A stretch of DNA of 64,000 bases from Spartobacteria bacterium (lineage in GTDB: Bacteria; Verrucomicrobiota; Verrucomicrobiia; Chthoniobacterales; UBA10450), in contig PLCM01000006.1 of the NCBI GenBank assembly GCA_003134765.1, positions 1-64,000 of the forward strand, given 5' to 3'. The notes under the pieces were generated by a model, which worked only from the letters and a program-made list of their open reading frames with translations, was not told the origin of the DNA and did no database searches. The position numbers were made by a program, and so were the translations under genes. Shown here one piece after another: positions 27,569-36,788 of the stretch (the stretch's first letter is position 1; each line of letters opens with the position of its first letter).

Positions 27569-27895
27569 CTAATTAACCCGCAGGCTATTCGGAATCCCGA
27601 GTTGCTGATAATCCTCGACGGTGAAGGAAGTCCCAAGGATGAGCCCGATCCATTTGCCGTCCGTCTTCTTGAGGAAAACCAATGCAGGATCGGTCGCCTT
27701 GGAATTTTCCGGAGTCACTTTCACCCGGGCGAAGTCGCCTTCGACCTGCTCGACCGTGGCATTGATTTTCGTCATTCCGGAATTCGCAGCCACGTAACTT
27801 TTGGTTGCAGCGATAATGGCGGCATCCTCCGGCGAAGCGATAAGCCGCGGAAGAGCCACGGCCAAAAGCCCAAGGATTAAGAACGATTGTTTCAT
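27569..27895 (-). CDS. small exported hypothetical protein
   Basis: A 108-residue protein starting at MKQSFLILG after a weak AGAG site; the longer frame upstream is repeat sequence. Signal peptide with cleavage near LIASPEDA. The mature part (about 88 residues) has ATKSYVAANSGMTKINATVEQV, a beta strand region VKVTPEN and WIGLILGTSFT. It resembles small exported domains seen near peptidases but I cannot name the family. Confidence 0.65.
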   Translation of the reverse strand: MKQSFLILGLLAVALPRLIASPEDAAIIAATKSYVAANSGMTKINATVEQVEGDFARVKVTPENSKATDPALVFLKKTDGKWIGLILGTSFTVEDYQQLGIPNSLRVN

Positions 27896-28017
27896 GTGTT
27901 CTCTTGTAGTGGCCAGGATTACAAAATTCAACGCTGCAGCCGCGGCGATCAGTCGCCGCGAAGTTCGTTTTCCGCGCCCCGACGGAGCGGGTCGGCTACA
28001 GCGCGGGGTTATTTGCG

Positions 28018-28208
28018 ATGATGAAATGTCATCCCGAGCCGCGCAAGACGGCGAGGGACCTCGCAGGCGGAGCGAGAGGCACACAAGAAACGCTGCCGCG
28101 AACCAACGAAGCAAACGCCTTCGAACATATCGGGCCTGGTTTGGGTCGTCATCGAGCGACTGCGAGGTCCCTCGCCGTCTGCGCGGCTCGAGATGACCCG
28201 AGTTGGGC
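28018..28208. repeat. large inverted repeat
   Basis: Arms of about 38 bp: one begins GTCATCCCGAGCCGCGCAAG at 28027, the other is its near-perfect reverse complement ending about 28200. A further repeat (GATCACCGATCGCGGCTACA) follows at 28254-28273, with relatives near 35680 and 63280. Confidence 0.85.
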
Positions 28209-28276
28209 GCAAGACAAGGAGCGCCGACGTGTAATCGCCATTCCCTGGACCGCGATCACCGATCGCGGCTACAACT

Positions 28277-29584
28277 CTATTCCGTTCCGCCGGCGGGCAG
28301 ATGGGCGGCTTTCCAATCCATCGCCATGCGAATCCGGGCGCGGCCGCTCGGGTGATCGAAGAAAATGAATTCCTCCAGCGGTGACGGATCGAGTTTCCGA
28401 TACGTGCCCAGTTTCAGCGCGACCTTCGCCATTCCATCCGGCTCGCGGGCGGTGTTGATGCTAAAGGCGTCGGCTTCGCGCTCGGTTGTGCGGATCGCCG
28501 TATTGATCACCGGCGTCAGCAAAAAAAATGCGGTCGTGAAGATCAGGGAGAGGAGAGGCAGACCGGCCGGGTCCGCAATTCCCCGAACGCCCCAGCGTTC
28601 GCCCCAACGGCTGACTGCGGCCTGGAAAAACGCGCGGAGAGCGGCAAAACCGATCAGGAAAAAAATGCCGAAATACATCACCAGCTTGAAACTGTGATTC
28701 AAGATGTAGTGACCCATCTCATGGGCCATCACTTCGCGGATTTCCGGGAGGGTGCATTGCTTGAGCAGATTGTCGTTTAGCGCGATTCGCGTGGTGCCCA
28801 TGAAGCCGGCGACGTTGGCGCTGACGCGGTTCGATTGCCGGGAAGCATCGAACTCGAAGACCTGGGTCACGGGAATTTCGTTGGCCTGGGCCAGGGCGAG
28901 GATGGGGTCCTTGATCGCGGGATCGGTGAGCGGCGTGTACTTATTGAAAAGCGGTTCGATGTAGACCGGTGAGAGCATGATGCCGAGGGTGGTGAAAATG
29001 AGAGCGACGATTGTCCCCCAAACCCACCAGGTCCGCGGCGCGCGGCGAAACACCGCATAAAGGCCCACCAAGACCAGGCTGGTCACGATGAGGTTCACCA
29101 CGAGCATGACCATTTGTTCGCGGAACCATTGCGCAAAGTTTTGGGTTGCGAGGCCGTAGGCATGTTCGCGGAAGAAGTGCTCGTAGACATCGAGCGGAAA
29201 CCCGAGCACGAATAAGAGAAGGAGGAGCGGAATGGCATAGAGAATCACCTGCAGGAACTTGAAGCGAGTAGTGCGCTCGGCGAAATCGCGAAGACGTGCG
29301 GAGATGCGCGACGCGAGGAGGAAGATTGAGATGGCCGCGGCCAGGAGAAAATTCCAGAGGATCAACCAGTAGCCACCTTCAAAATAGGCGTCGGACTTGG
29401 CCCGCTTGTCGGCGGGAACGGTGTCGAGCCAGGCCCGGGTGGCCGTGGCCGGGTCGGTCCCGGGCGCAATGGATGGCGCGGCAGCAACGGTCGGGGAAGG
29501 GGACGTTTCCTGGGCGAGGAGCGACGAGGGACCGGCGGCGAGCAGGGAAAAGGCAAGCAGGAAAAGCAGGACCGTTGATTTCAT
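28277..29584 (-). CDS. M48 family zinc metallopeptidase (Ste24 / CAAX prenyl protease 1 type)
   Basis: A 435-residue membrane protease. The chosen start (MKSTVLLFLLAFS) gives a signal or first membrane helix. Several transmembrane segments precede the catalytic motif VMAHEMGHYILNH (HExxH), and a downstream ERE of TEREADAFSIN supplies the third zinc ligand. N-terminal M48 features (FPLDVYEHFFREHAYGLATQ) match Ste24 proteins, which act in membrane protein quality control. Upstream lies a REP-C repeat cluster, shared with the divergent GNAT gene. Confidence 0.9.
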   Translation of the reverse strand: MKSTVLLFLLAFSLLAAGPSSLLAQETSPSPTVAAAPSIAPGTDPATATRAWLDTVPADKRAKSDAYFEGGYWLILWNFLLAAAISIFLLASRISARLRDFAERTTRFKFLQVILYAIPLLLLLFVLGFPLDVYEHFFREHAYGLATQNFAQWFREQMVMLVVNLIVTSLVLVGLYAVFRRAPRTWWVWGTIVALIFTTLGIMLSPVYIEPLFNKYTPLTDPAIKDPILALAQANEIPVTQVFEFDASRQSNRVSANVAGFMGTTRIALNDNLLKQCTLPEIREVMAHEMGHYILNHSFKLVMYFGIFFLIGFAALRAFFQAAVSRWGERWGVRGIADPAGLPLLSLIFTTAFFLLTPVINTAIRTTEREADAFSINTAREPDGMAKVALKLGTYRKLDPSPLEEFIFFDHPSGRARIRMAMDWKAAHLPAGGTE

Positions 29585-29644
29585 GGAGGCGAACGTAGTG
29601 AGTTCGCCGAGGAAAGGGAAGAGTCTTGGCGATGGTACGTCTGA

Positions 29645-29790
29645 GGAGCGGTCGCCGCGGCGACCCCATCTCGGCAGCTTGCCGAGATGAGATTGGTTCG
29701 CTGTCTCCGAGTTCGCGCATTTTTTGGTAGCCGGCAAGCTGCCGGCTACGGCAGGCTGGGTCGCCATGGCGACCGCTCCCGCCGGGAAGA
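29645..29790. repeat. palindromic repeat cluster (family REP-C)
   Basis: Nested palindromes: GGTCGCCGCGGCGACC, CATCTCGGCAGCTTGCCGAG, then TAGCCGGCAAGCTGCCGGCT and GGTCGCCATGGCGACC. A related cluster lies at 30598-30730. Confidence 0.85.
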
Positions 29791-29797
29791 ACTACCG

Positions 29798-30271
29798 ATG
29801 ACGATCGAATATCTCGCGGATCGCCTCGAGTTCCTTCCCAGGCTCGCGCAATGGCAACATGGGGAGTGGGGCAACCTCAGGCCGGGTGATTCCGTCGAGG
29901 CAAGGGCGGCGCGCCTCCAGAGCTGGACGAATCGCGACCGCATTCCGTTGACCGTCGTGGCGCACGCGGAAGGCGAAGTTTTTGGCTCGGCGAGCCTTAT
30001 CGTTCACGACATGGAAACGCGAATGGAATTGAGCCCGTGGCTGGCGGGTGTTTTTGTGGGACCGGATCATCGCCGGCGGGGAATCGGCGCCGAGCTGGTC
30101 CGCCGAATCATGAGTGAGGCCGCGAAGCTGAAGGTTCCGTTGCTCTACCTCTACACGGTGCACAGTGAAGCGTTCTATGCGAAGCTCGGCTGGACGCTAC
30201 TGGAACACACGGTTTACCGGCAACAGAGGGTCGCAATGATGACTTACGAGCCCATCAAGCCATCACTATGA
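29798..30271 (+). CDS. GNAT family N-acetyltransferase
   Basis: A 157-residue GNAT domain starting MTIEYLADR; the frame upstream is repeat sequence. The acetyl-CoA loop is seen as GVFVGPDHRRRGIGAELVRRI (R/QxxGxG/A), with an LYLYTV strand and the AFYAKLGW motif that follows in this family. The substrate cannot be told. Its stop overlaps the next start as ATGA. Confidence 0.9.
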   Translation: MTIEYLADRLEFLPRLAQWQHGEWGNLRPGDSVEARAARLQSWTNRDRIPLTVVAHAEGEVFGSASLIVHDMETRMELSPWLAGVFVGPDHRRRGIGAELVRRIMSEAAKLKVPLLYLYTVHSEAFYAKLGWTLLEHTVYRQQRVAMMTYEPIKPSL

Positions 30272-30591
30272 CTACTGCCGAATTTCGCCGCATGGCGCTG
30301 AGTCTCCCCCAGACCGTCGAAAGCGCGCACATGGAGCACCCCGACTTTCGTGTCGGTGGCAAAATTTTTGCCACGCTTGGTTATCCCGATAAGAATTACG
30401 GAATGGTGATTCTGCCGCCGGAAGAACAGGAACGTTTCGTGCAGACTTATCCGAAGGTTTTCGCACCGGCCAAAGGAGCGTGGGGAAAGCGAGGCAGCAC
30501 GTCGATTCGTCTCGAGGCGATTGACAAGGCGATGTTGGAAAGGGCCCTGGAGATCGCGTGGCGCAAGCGCGCGCCGAAAAAATTGCTGTGA
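30268..30591 (+). CDS. MmcQ/YjbR family protein
   Basis: A 107-residue protein of the MmcQ/YjbR fold (double-wing DNA-binding-like). Typical segments: FRRMALSLPQTVESAHMEHPDFRV near the N-terminus, KIFATLGYPDK, and the C-terminal helices LERALEIAWRKRAPKKLL. Family function is not settled. Translationally coupled to the GNAT gene. Confidence 0.88.
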   Translation: MTTAEFRRMALSLPQTVESAHMEHPDFRVGGKIFATLGYPDKNYGMVILPPEEQERFVQTYPKVFAPAKGAWGKRGSTSIRLEAIDKAMLERALEIAWRKRAPKKLL

Positions 30592-30597
30592 ATTCTG

Positions 30598-30730
30598 GGG
30601 GATCGCAGGCTGCCAGCCTGCAGTAGCCGTCAGCTTGCCGGCTACCAACAAAAGCGGCGCTCAGATCATTGCGTTGATTTCATCTCGGCAAGCTGCCGAG
30701 ATGGGCAGGCTGGCAGCCTGCGCTCCCCCC
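30598..30730. repeat. palindromic repeat cluster (family REP-C)
   Basis: Outer arms GGGGGATCGCAGGCTGCCAG and GGCTGGCAGCCTGCGCTCCC enclose TAGCCGTCAGCTTGCCGGCT and CATCTCGGCAAGCTGCCGAG. It lies between convergent genes and may end transcription from both sides. Confidence 0.85.
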
Positions 30731-30735
30731 GAAGC

Positions 30736-31695
30736 CTACAAGAGCGCGCCGCCGCAGCTGGAGCCGGCGCCGGCGGTGCAGCCGAAGCAATGGTCGCCGT
30801 TTGCGATCTCGCGATCTTCCACCTGGGCGGGATCGACTTCCCAAAGATGCAGGCCTTGGCCTCCTTCGCGCCATTGCATTTTCAGCATCTGGTTGAAGTC
30901 GCAATCGAAGACTTCGCCCTGCCAGCTGACATTGATCGTATTGCGACACATGAGTCCGTTTACGGTTGCGGGATTGAAGGCGTCATTCAGCAGAGCCATG
31001 TAATCGCCGAGGAGGTTGTTGTTCTTCAAGTAGGAGGCGAACCGCGCGATGGGCAAGTTCGTGATGGTGTAGAGTTTGTCGAAGACGACGCCGAAATGTT
31101 CTTTCAATTCGCGTTTGTAGTCGGCCTCCAATTCTTCCTGCGGGCCCGGGAGGAACGCGCCGTTCGGATTGTAGACGAGATGAAGAGGGAGATCTGGTTC
31201 GTGGCCGTAGCCTAACGAGTTCAAGCGCTGCAACGCCTTGATGCTCGCGTCGAAAACGCCGTTGCCGCGCTGGGCATTCACGTTTTCCGGAGAATAGCAG
31301 GGCATCGAGGCGATGATCTCGATTTCGTGCCGGGCCAGGAACCCGGCATAATCTTCGTAGCCCGGTTCGAGAAGGATGGTCAGATTACAGCGGTCGATGA
31401 TATGACGCGGTGGCGTCAGCGCCTTCAATCGCTCGATGAGATATTTGAAATCCGGAATCATCTCGGGCGCGCCGCCCGTAAGGTCGACCGTCGGGATGTC
31501 CGTCTTCGCCAGCCAATCGATGAGCCGATCGATCGTGGCGCGCGTCATGATCTCCTTGCGCTTGGGACCCGCATTCACATGGCAGTGGATGCAGGTCAGA
31601 TTGCAAAGCTTGCCGACGTTGATCTGGAGCACTTCGGTCTTTGTGTGGCGAAGCGGCAGGGAGTGCTCTGCCAGTTTAGCCGCAAAGCGATTCAT
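30736..31695 (-). CDS. arsS: arsenosugar biosynthesis radical SAM protein ArsS
   Basis: A 319-residue radical SAM enzyme (start MNRFAAKLAEH) with the cluster motif CNLTCIHCHVNAGP near residue 32 and TVDLTGGAPEM for SAM binding. The C-terminal DUF3641/Cys-rich region has CDFNQML and ends HCFGCTAGAGSSCGG. ArsS transfers a 5'-deoxyadenosyl group to a methylated arsenical to start arsenosugar synthesis. The supporting gene arsM lies 1.3 kb upstream on the same strand, with a phosphate transporter between. A palindromic REP-A repeat sits just upstream. Confidence 0.92.
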   Translation of the reverse strand: MNRFAAKLAEHSLPLRHTKTEVLQINVGKLCNLTCIHCHVNAGPKRKEIMTRATIDRLIDWLAKTDIPTVDLTGGAPEMIPDFKYLIERLKALTPPRHIIDRCNLTILLEPGYEDYAGFLARHEIEIIASMPCYSPENVNAQRGNGVFDASIKALQRLNSLGYGHEPDLPLHLVYNPNGAFLPGPQEELEADYKRELKEHFGVVFDKLYTITNLPIARFASYLKNNNLLGDYMALLNDAFNPATVNGLMCRNTINVSWQGEVFDCDFNQMLKMQWREGGQGLHLWEVDPAQVEDREIANGDHCFGCTAGAGSSCGGALL

Positions 31696-31716
31696 AGCTG
31701 TCCGGCACATTTTCGG

Positions 31717-31775
31717 ACGCCGCAGCGCGGCGTGCCTGCCATGGTAGGCACGGCGTGCTGCGCGGTCCGCGAAGG
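31717..31775. repeat. palindromic repeat (family REP-A)
   Basis: Arms GGACGCCGCAGCGCGGCGTG and ACGGCGTGCTGCGCGGTCC around CCTGCCATGGTAGG. It lies between pit and arsS. Confidence 0.85.
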
Positions 31776-31795
31776 TTCTTGAGGATTCGTGGCGT

Positions 31796-32917
31796 TCACA
31801 GGTGCTTGAGGGCCAGGTAGGCTACACCAGCAATGAGCGCAGCGCAGGGCAGAGTGATAAGCCACGACAAGACGATATTCAGCATGACGCGCGGGTTAGC
31901 CTGCCCTGTCGTAAGACCCATCCCAAAAAGGGCGCCGACCGAAACGTGGGTGGTCGAGACAGGGAGGCCAAACAAGCTGGCGAGAATGACAAGGACGCCG
32001 GTAGTCAGGTTCGCAGAAAATCCCTGGCCGTGATTCATGGCAGTGATTTTGTGGCTCATAGTTTCCGCTACCTTACGGGCATTGAGCAAACCACCAATCG
32101 CCATCGTGACTGCGACCGCGAAGAAGCCCCAGCGGATGTCCATCCACTTCAGGAGAAGGAGCATTGCCACGATTTTGGGCGTGTCGTTCAAACCCCGGGC
32201 AAAGCTCACCACGCCGGCGCTGAGAAAGTGCGCGCCATCCATCACTTGCTGCGCGCTGAGTCCAAGCATCGAACCGGCGTAACGCTCGCGGCAATTCTCC
32301 TGTTCGTCGATGGTGAGCGTAACCGGCGGCGCGGGCGGTCGCAGGGCGAGGATGGAACTGGGTTGCGGAACGGCGACAACTCGCTCTTCCGAGCCAACAC
32401 AGATGCACCATTCCTTGTTGACGCCGCAGGCAAGTCGCAGACTCCGAAAAATCAGATAGAGCAATGCCCCCAGCACGATTGCCAGGACCGGGCTAAGAAG
32501 GAGCGGAAGAACAAAGCCTTTTCCCAGTGCGGCGAAATTTACTCCCGGACCCACGGCGACCAGACCGCAGCCAACAATTGCGCCGGTGATGCCGTGTGTC
32601 GTGGAAATGGGAAAGCCTAGCTGGGTGGCGAGGATCACGGTAAGGGCCGCGCCCAGAACGACGGCGAGAAGGAACTGTTCGGAACCGACCAGGGTATCGG
32701 GCACGAGCCCTTTGCCGGAGAATTTCTTCAGCAGAGCTTGGGCGAGAAAGATGGAGGTAATCGAACCGGCGAAGGTGGTGACAGTCGCCCAGGTAATGGC
32801 CGTTCGATAACTGGCGGCGCGGCAACCGTAAAGTGACGCTACACCTTTGAAATTATCGTTTGCTCCGTTCGAGTAGGCGAGGAAGCAGGTAGCGAGAAAG
32901 AGAGCGATGAGGATCAT
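31796..32917 (-). CDS. pit: inorganic phosphate transporter, PiT family
   Basis: A 373-residue inner-membrane protein with the paired PiT signatures: SNGANDNFKGVASLYG near the N-terminus and ARGLNDTPKIVAMLL in the second half. About ten transmembrane helices with a central hydrophilic loop (about 165-215). PiT proteins import metal-phosphate with protons and also take up arsenate, which makes the position between arsS and arsM meaningful: it may be the arsenate entry route, or supply phosphate under arsenic stress. Confidence 0.92.
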   Translation of the reverse strand: MILIALFLATCFLAYSNGANDNFKGVASLYGCRAASYRTAITWATVTTFAGSITSIFLAQALLKKFSGKGLVPDTLVGSEQFLLAVVLGAALTVILATQLGFPISTTHGITGAIVGCGLVAVGPGVNFAALGKGFVLPLLLSPVLAIVLGALLYLIFRSLRLACGVNKEWCICVGSEERVVAVPQPSSILALRPPAPPVTLTIDEQENCRERYAGSMLGLSAQQVMDGAHFLSAGVVSFARGLNDTPKIVAMLLLLKWMDIRWGFFAVAVTMAIGGLLNARKVAETMSHKITAMNHGQGFSANLTTGVLVILASLFGLPVSTTHVSVGALFGMGLTTGQANPRVMLNIVLSWLITLPCAALIAGVAYLALKHL

Positions 32918-32957
32918 ATGATTACCAGGTGGTTAATTCACGCGCGAAAGGGAACGC

Positions 32958-33024
32958 CAAGGAGCGGGCGCTTTGTAACCGTCGAACTCAAACGACGGCG
33001 ATTGAAAATCGCCGCTCCTTGTTC
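32958..33024. repeat. palindromic repeat (family REP-B)
   Basis: Second copy of the 27499-27565 element, with right arm AAATCGCCGCTCCTT intact and a degraded left arm. It lies between arsM and pit. Confidence 0.85.
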
Positions 33025-33040
33025 TTGAGAAGCCGCGTCA

Positions 33041-34195
33041 TTAGCAGCAGCTCCCGCCGTCGCAGCACTGCGAGGCATCGGTCGTGACGTTGTAGTCTTG
33101 TCCCTTGGTTTCCTTTGGGTTGCGCAAGGAAGTGCGCGAGCAGTCGAACGGCTTGGCTTCTTCCAGCGGAATCGGCGTCAGCGGTTCGATGAATTCGAAG
33201 GACGCGGCGTAAGGGGCTTTTCGATAGATGTTGTAAGTCTTGTCGCAAACCGCGTAACGCCGGCCACGCTCCATTCGGTGGTTGTCGTCATCGAGCACTT
33301 CCTTAAAAGGACCCTTGTAGATCACCGCCTGGTTCCGCTCGACGCAGGGGCCTTGCTTGCCTTTTAACGCTTCGATTGTCACAGAGCGAAACTCGATTCC
33401 TTCGACCGTCTGCCATGGTTGCTCGTCGCGCTGCAAAATTTGCACGCCATAGAAACCAGCGGCGGTAAAGGCGGCAACAAATCCTTCCTCCGTGAGCGCG
33501 CCGGAGATGCACCCGCTCCAAAGCTCCGGATCGTTTTGCAGGTGTCCGGGCACTTCTTCATCACTGACAATATCGGAGATGACAGCGCGGCCACCGATCT
33601 TGAGGACACGAAATATTTCGTCGAAGAGCTGCCGCTTGGCAGTTGCCTCAACCAGGTTGAGGACACAGTTCGAGACGACCACATCGACGGAGTCGTTCGC
33701 GATCAACGGATGCTTGACGCGGAGTTCCTGGGCAAGTTCATCGGCAGCCAGGAACGACGAGGCGTCGCTGATCGGCCGACGTTTCAATTCCCCGTCGAGC
33801 GCGTCAATGCTCAAAGCCAGATCCTGGATGCGACCTTTCCGGAACTCGACATTTGCGTAGCCGATGCGTTCCGCCACGATCGGCGCGTTCCGGCGGGCGA
33901 CCTCCAGCATCTCGTCGGTCATATCCACACCGATGACCTTCCCCTTTGCGCCCACGACCTGCGCCGCGATAAAGCAGATCTTTCCGGTCCCGCTGCCCAA
34001 ATCGAGGACGGTCTCGCCTTCCCGAAGATACTTGCTGGGGTCGCCGCAACCGTAATCGCGCTCGATGACCTCCTTCGGAATGACCTTGAGGTATTCGGTG
34101 TTGTAATCGACCGGGCAACAAAGTTTCGCCTCGGTCGCCTGCGCGCCGGCGGCGTAGCGCTTTCGGACTTCGGATTCAGCGTTAATGGCGCTCAT
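33041..34195 (-). CDS. arsM: arsenite methyltransferase ArsM (arsenosugar-pathway type)
   Basis: A 384-residue SAM-dependent methyltransferase starting MSAINAESEVRKRY. The SAM site is LDLGSGTGKICFIAAQ followed by GVDMTDEMLEVAR. Conserved cysteines for As(III) appear as KLCCPVDY near residue 27, SNCVLNL, and GCISGALTEEGF. It is longer than ordinary ArsM, with a C-terminal extension ending CCDGGSCC that probably binds metal. This long form is known to occur with ArsS. It methylates arsenite stepwise in the cytoplasm. It is the gene after the porin on the same strand, only 10 bp apart, so likely co-transcribed. Confidence 0.9.
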   Translation of the reverse strand: MSAINAESEVRKRYAAGAQATEAKLCCPVDYNTEYLKVIPKEVIERDYGCGDPSKYLREGETVLDLGSGTGKICFIAAQVVGAKGKVIGVDMTDEMLEVARRNAPIVAERIGYANVEFRKGRIQDLALSIDALDGELKRRPISDASSFLAADELAQELRVKHPLIANDSVDVVVSNCVLNLVEATAKRQLFDEIFRVLKIGGRAVISDIVSDEEVPGHLQNDPELWSGCISGALTEEGFVAAFTAAGFYGVQILQRDEQPWQTVEGIEFRSVTIEALKGKQGPCVERNQAVIYKGPFKEVLDDDNHRMERGRRYAVCDKTYNIYRKAPYAASFEFIEPLTPIPLEEAKPFDCSRTSLRNPKETKGQDYNVTTDASQCCDGGSCC

Positions 34196-34205
34196 ACGTG
34201 GAAAG

Positions 34206-35621
34206 TTAGAACATGATTTGGAGACGGAGAAGGACTTCGTCGAACTGGTCATCCCCGAAGCGTGGATTAGCCGCCCGAAAGTCCGACCAGGTGTGCACAT
34301 AGTCGGCCATGACTTTGATCCCGTCTCCGTGGATGTAATAGTTCAGGCCACCGGTGATGGAATGGATGTTGTCATTCGGCACCTGACCGGGATCGAGTGA
34401 CTCCCACTTTACGACCGCCTGCAGTTTTTTCGGAATCAGGAAGTAACTTCCCTGGACGTAATAACCGCTCGCATCGAACTCGGTGAAGGTTTTGCCACGG
34501 GGACTCACATTTTCATGGAGGTACTCCGCCCTCAGATCGAAAGGCCCGATCGTTAGCCAGGCATCGAAGCTATAGGCATTTCGTTCATCCGGACTGGTGA
34601 GCGTGTACGAGGAGAGTGAACCATCTGGCCCCACTCTCAAGTTCAAGGCGGGCGAGATGTTGGTGCCGGTTTGGTCGCGGCTGAAAAAATAATCGCCCGC
34701 GATTTTCAAACTCGCTTCCTGTCCCATGAGCTGGCCTTTGAAAGGGAGAAGCTCGAGCCGGCCTACGTACATGAATTCGTTGTTATCGTTTGTGTTAAAA
34801 TTGCGCCCGTTGCCGTTGAAGATGCCAGCGTAATACGTCACCAGGTCCTTTTGTTCGGGCAGGGCAGTGGCTAACGGCTTGCCCCAAAGCATGGCGCCGA
34901 TTTGCCGCTCGGGAACGATGGCGCCCGTGGGGAGGCTACGTTCGATCGTTAGGATCTGGGGATCCGGGGTCAGGTTCTCCAGACCAAAGGGTGCTTTCCA
35001 TTGGCCAACTTTGAAATTCATCTCTGGGATACGGTGCCAGTTGATAAAAACATCCGTGGCCGAAAAACCGGTGCGGGTTGCGGAGGAGAGGCCGTCGCTC
35101 TGCTCGAAATCGCCCTGGACGGTAAACTCGAATTGTTCCGCGAAGTCACCCGACAGGGTGATCCGCGCCCGGCGGAGACGGAAACGGTCCTGCAATTGCG
35201 TGAGGCCGAAGCGCCCTTCGAAAGCGGAGACATCGCCAGACTCGAAGTTCATCTGAATGTAACCGCCAAGCGTCAATTTGTACTCCGCGCCCCCTGGAGT
35301 GACGTAGACAGGTTTCTTCTCTTCCGTCGTCTCGTTTTTTTCGACGTACGATTTCGAATCGGGAACGAAGCGCGAACGTTTTTCGGCGCTCAACGGAGCG
35401 GGCGACGACGGTTGTTCTTTCTTGAGGCTCTTTACTTCCTGTTCGAGCTCGGCGTTCCGCTTTTGCAACAGTTCGACGGCGCGCTCAAGTTTTTCGAGAC
35501 GCTCGGATTCGGATTTCGTCTCGGCCGCCTGGGTGTGCCCAGGGAGGAGGACGAAGCAAAGGAGGCAGCCCGCAAGACGGGTGGCGATGCGGCGGTTCTT
35601 AGGTTTGGTATTTGGTAACAT
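34206..35621 (-). CDS. phosphate-selective porin O/P family
   Basis: A 471-residue outer-membrane protein. Signal peptide to about residue 32, then a coiled coil (SERLEKLERAVELLQKRNAE), a Lys/Ser/Pro-rich linker, and a 16-strand-type barrel of the OprO/OprP family: LTLGGYIQMNFESGD, RFRLRRARITLSGDFAEQFE, FINWHRIPEMNFKVGQWKAPF. Ends in a barrel strand with terminal Phe (LLRLQIMF), the usual Bam signal. It admits phosphate and probably arsenate. Directly upstream of arsM. Confidence 0.92.
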   Translation of the reverse strand: MLPNTKPKNRRIATRLAGCLLCFVLLPGHTQAAETKSESERLEKLERAVELLQKRNAELEQEVKSLKKEQPSSPAPLSAEKRSRFVPDSKSYVEKNETTEEKKPVYVTPGGAEYKLTLGGYIQMNFESGDVSAFEGRFGLTQLQDRFRLRRARITLSGDFAEQFEFTVQGDFEQSDGLSSATRTGFSATDVFINWHRIPEMNFKVGQWKAPFGLENLTPDPQILTIERSLPTGAIVPERQIGAMLWGKPLATALPEQKDLVTYYAGIFNGNGRNFNTNDNNEFMYVGRLELLPFKGQLMGQEASLKIAGDYFFSRDQTGTNISPALNLRVGPDGSLSSYTLTSPDERNAYSFDAWLTIGPFDLRAEYLHENVSPRGKTFTEFDASGYYVQGSYFLIPKKLQAVVKWESLDPGQVPNDNIHSITGGLNYYIHGDGIKVMADYVHTWSDFRAANPRFGDDQFDEVLLRLQIMF

Positions 35622-35736
35622 AGAATTGGGTTGGGTTGGGAGCGCCTTACAGACGCCGGTTCGGAACTGGGAAGACCGGGATCACCGATTCCGGCTACAA
35701 CAATCCGCGTGGTTGCTGGCGGAGAATTCGGTGATG

Positions 35737-36423
35737 CTAGGCCGCAAATGCCGGCGGCGGCATTTGCTGGCGGATCCGCATTTCCTGCGAAACGATGCTG
35801 ACAAATCGGACGAGCCTTGTTCGCGCTGCGCCAATCAGGCCCAGGACGAAAATTGCAAGACGAGCCGGAGGGTCACCGGTGCGCGCAAAGATTCGCAGGT
35901 CGGCCCACGAATCGAGATCGTGCTTTACCGGCAGCAGGAAAACGTGTTCGGCCCCGCCGCGCTCGACCAGTTGGGCGCAATCGGTGTTCCGTTTCCAGCG
36001 CACGTCGCGGAGCAAGTCCCGGTCGGTCGTGCGAAACGCGATCAGGTAACACCCGCCGCGATGATCGGGGCCGAGAACAAGTTTCTTCGACGCCAGCTCA
36101 GCGAAGGCACGCTGAATATCGAGCGTGCGGAGTCCTGGACAATCCCGGCCGACCGCGACTACTTCATCGTAACCGAGTTCGGCAATCGTTTCGATCGCGT
36201 TCTCAAAACGAGCGGTAAAGTCATGGCCGACCTGGCGATGAATCAGGGGACCCGCAACACTTCGATCCCCCGCGGAGGTGAAAAGGTGAACGTCGATCGT
36301 TGCCGGAAATTCAGGGCCGAACGCGGGAAGATTTAAGAGTCTCCGCGCAGCCACTGGGAACGAGCGCCGCGCCAAATCAACATTCGTTTTCTCGGCGAAA
36401 ATCAGAACGGCGCGTCGGGGCAC
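35737..36423 (-). CDS. DUF2064 / rSAM-associated transferase 1-like protein
   Basis: A 228-residue protein of the DUF2064 glycosyltransferase-A-like family (start GTG). Recognisable parts: RAVLIFAEK at the N-terminus, GHDFTARFENAIE, EVVAVGRDCPGL and LVLGPDHRGGCYLIAF. Members are found near radical SAM/Cys-rich proteins such as ArsS, and a role in adding a sugar-type group is assumed. The N-terminus is odd: after LIFA the usual basic nucleotide-binding loop (K-P-x-x-G-x-x-K-T-R) is replaced by EKTNVDLARRSF, so activity is doubtful. Upstream of the porin on the same strand, 115 bp away. Confidence 0.8.
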   Translation of the reverse strand: MPRRAVLIFAEKTNVDLARRSFPVAARRLLNLPAFGPEFPATIDVHLFTSAGDRSVAGPLIHRQVGHDFTARFENAIETIAELGYDEVVAVGRDCPGLRTLDIQRAFAELASKKLVLGPDHRGGCYLIAFRTTDRDLLRDVRWKRNTDCAQLVERGGAEHVFLLPVKHDLDSWADLRIFARTGDPPARLAIFVLGLIGAARTRLVRFVSIVSQEMRIRQQMPPPAFAA

Positions 36424-36443
36424 GCCTTTGGATACGAAACGGC

Positions 36444-36671
36444 ACGGCAGGCAGACAAGCCTTTTTGTAGTGGTTTTTTGGGGCTGGTAGGGACGGCGCG
36501 CTGCGCCGTCCGTCTCGTTTGCAAGGGTAGTTACGATTCGCGGACGCCGCAGCGCGGCGTCTCTACCACGGAGATTGAGTGAAAAAAACTTGCCCTGCGC
36601 AAACGCCTGCTACCTATTCCATCAGTGAACGCCCCTTCGGCTCGGCGTAAATATCGATCACATCGCCATCG
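36444..36671 (+). repeat. decayed copy A of the pdxJ leader with REP-A palindrome
   Basis: Matches 40412-40645 (the pdxJ upstream region and first codons). It opens CGGCAGGCAGACAAGCC, contains the REP-A palindrome (36486-36570) and TGCTACCTATTCCATC, then GTGAACGCCCCTTCGGCTCG. Compared with pdxJ it has one extra C after the start, which shifts the frame. Ends near ACATCGCCATCG. No gene can be read from it. Confidence 0.85.
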
Positions 36672-36788
36672 TACGCGGAACGGTTTTGCCATTCCGGGCA
36701 GGCTAGCAGCCGGATTAGGAAACTGCTGCCGGTCGGTTGCCAATTATTAGCGCTGGTTTGCGTCGAGGCGTTTTCCAGTGGCTTTTCC

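Noticed and set aside
33419..34216. 265-residue + strand frame opposite arsM
   Set aside because: Antisense shadow of a well supported gene.
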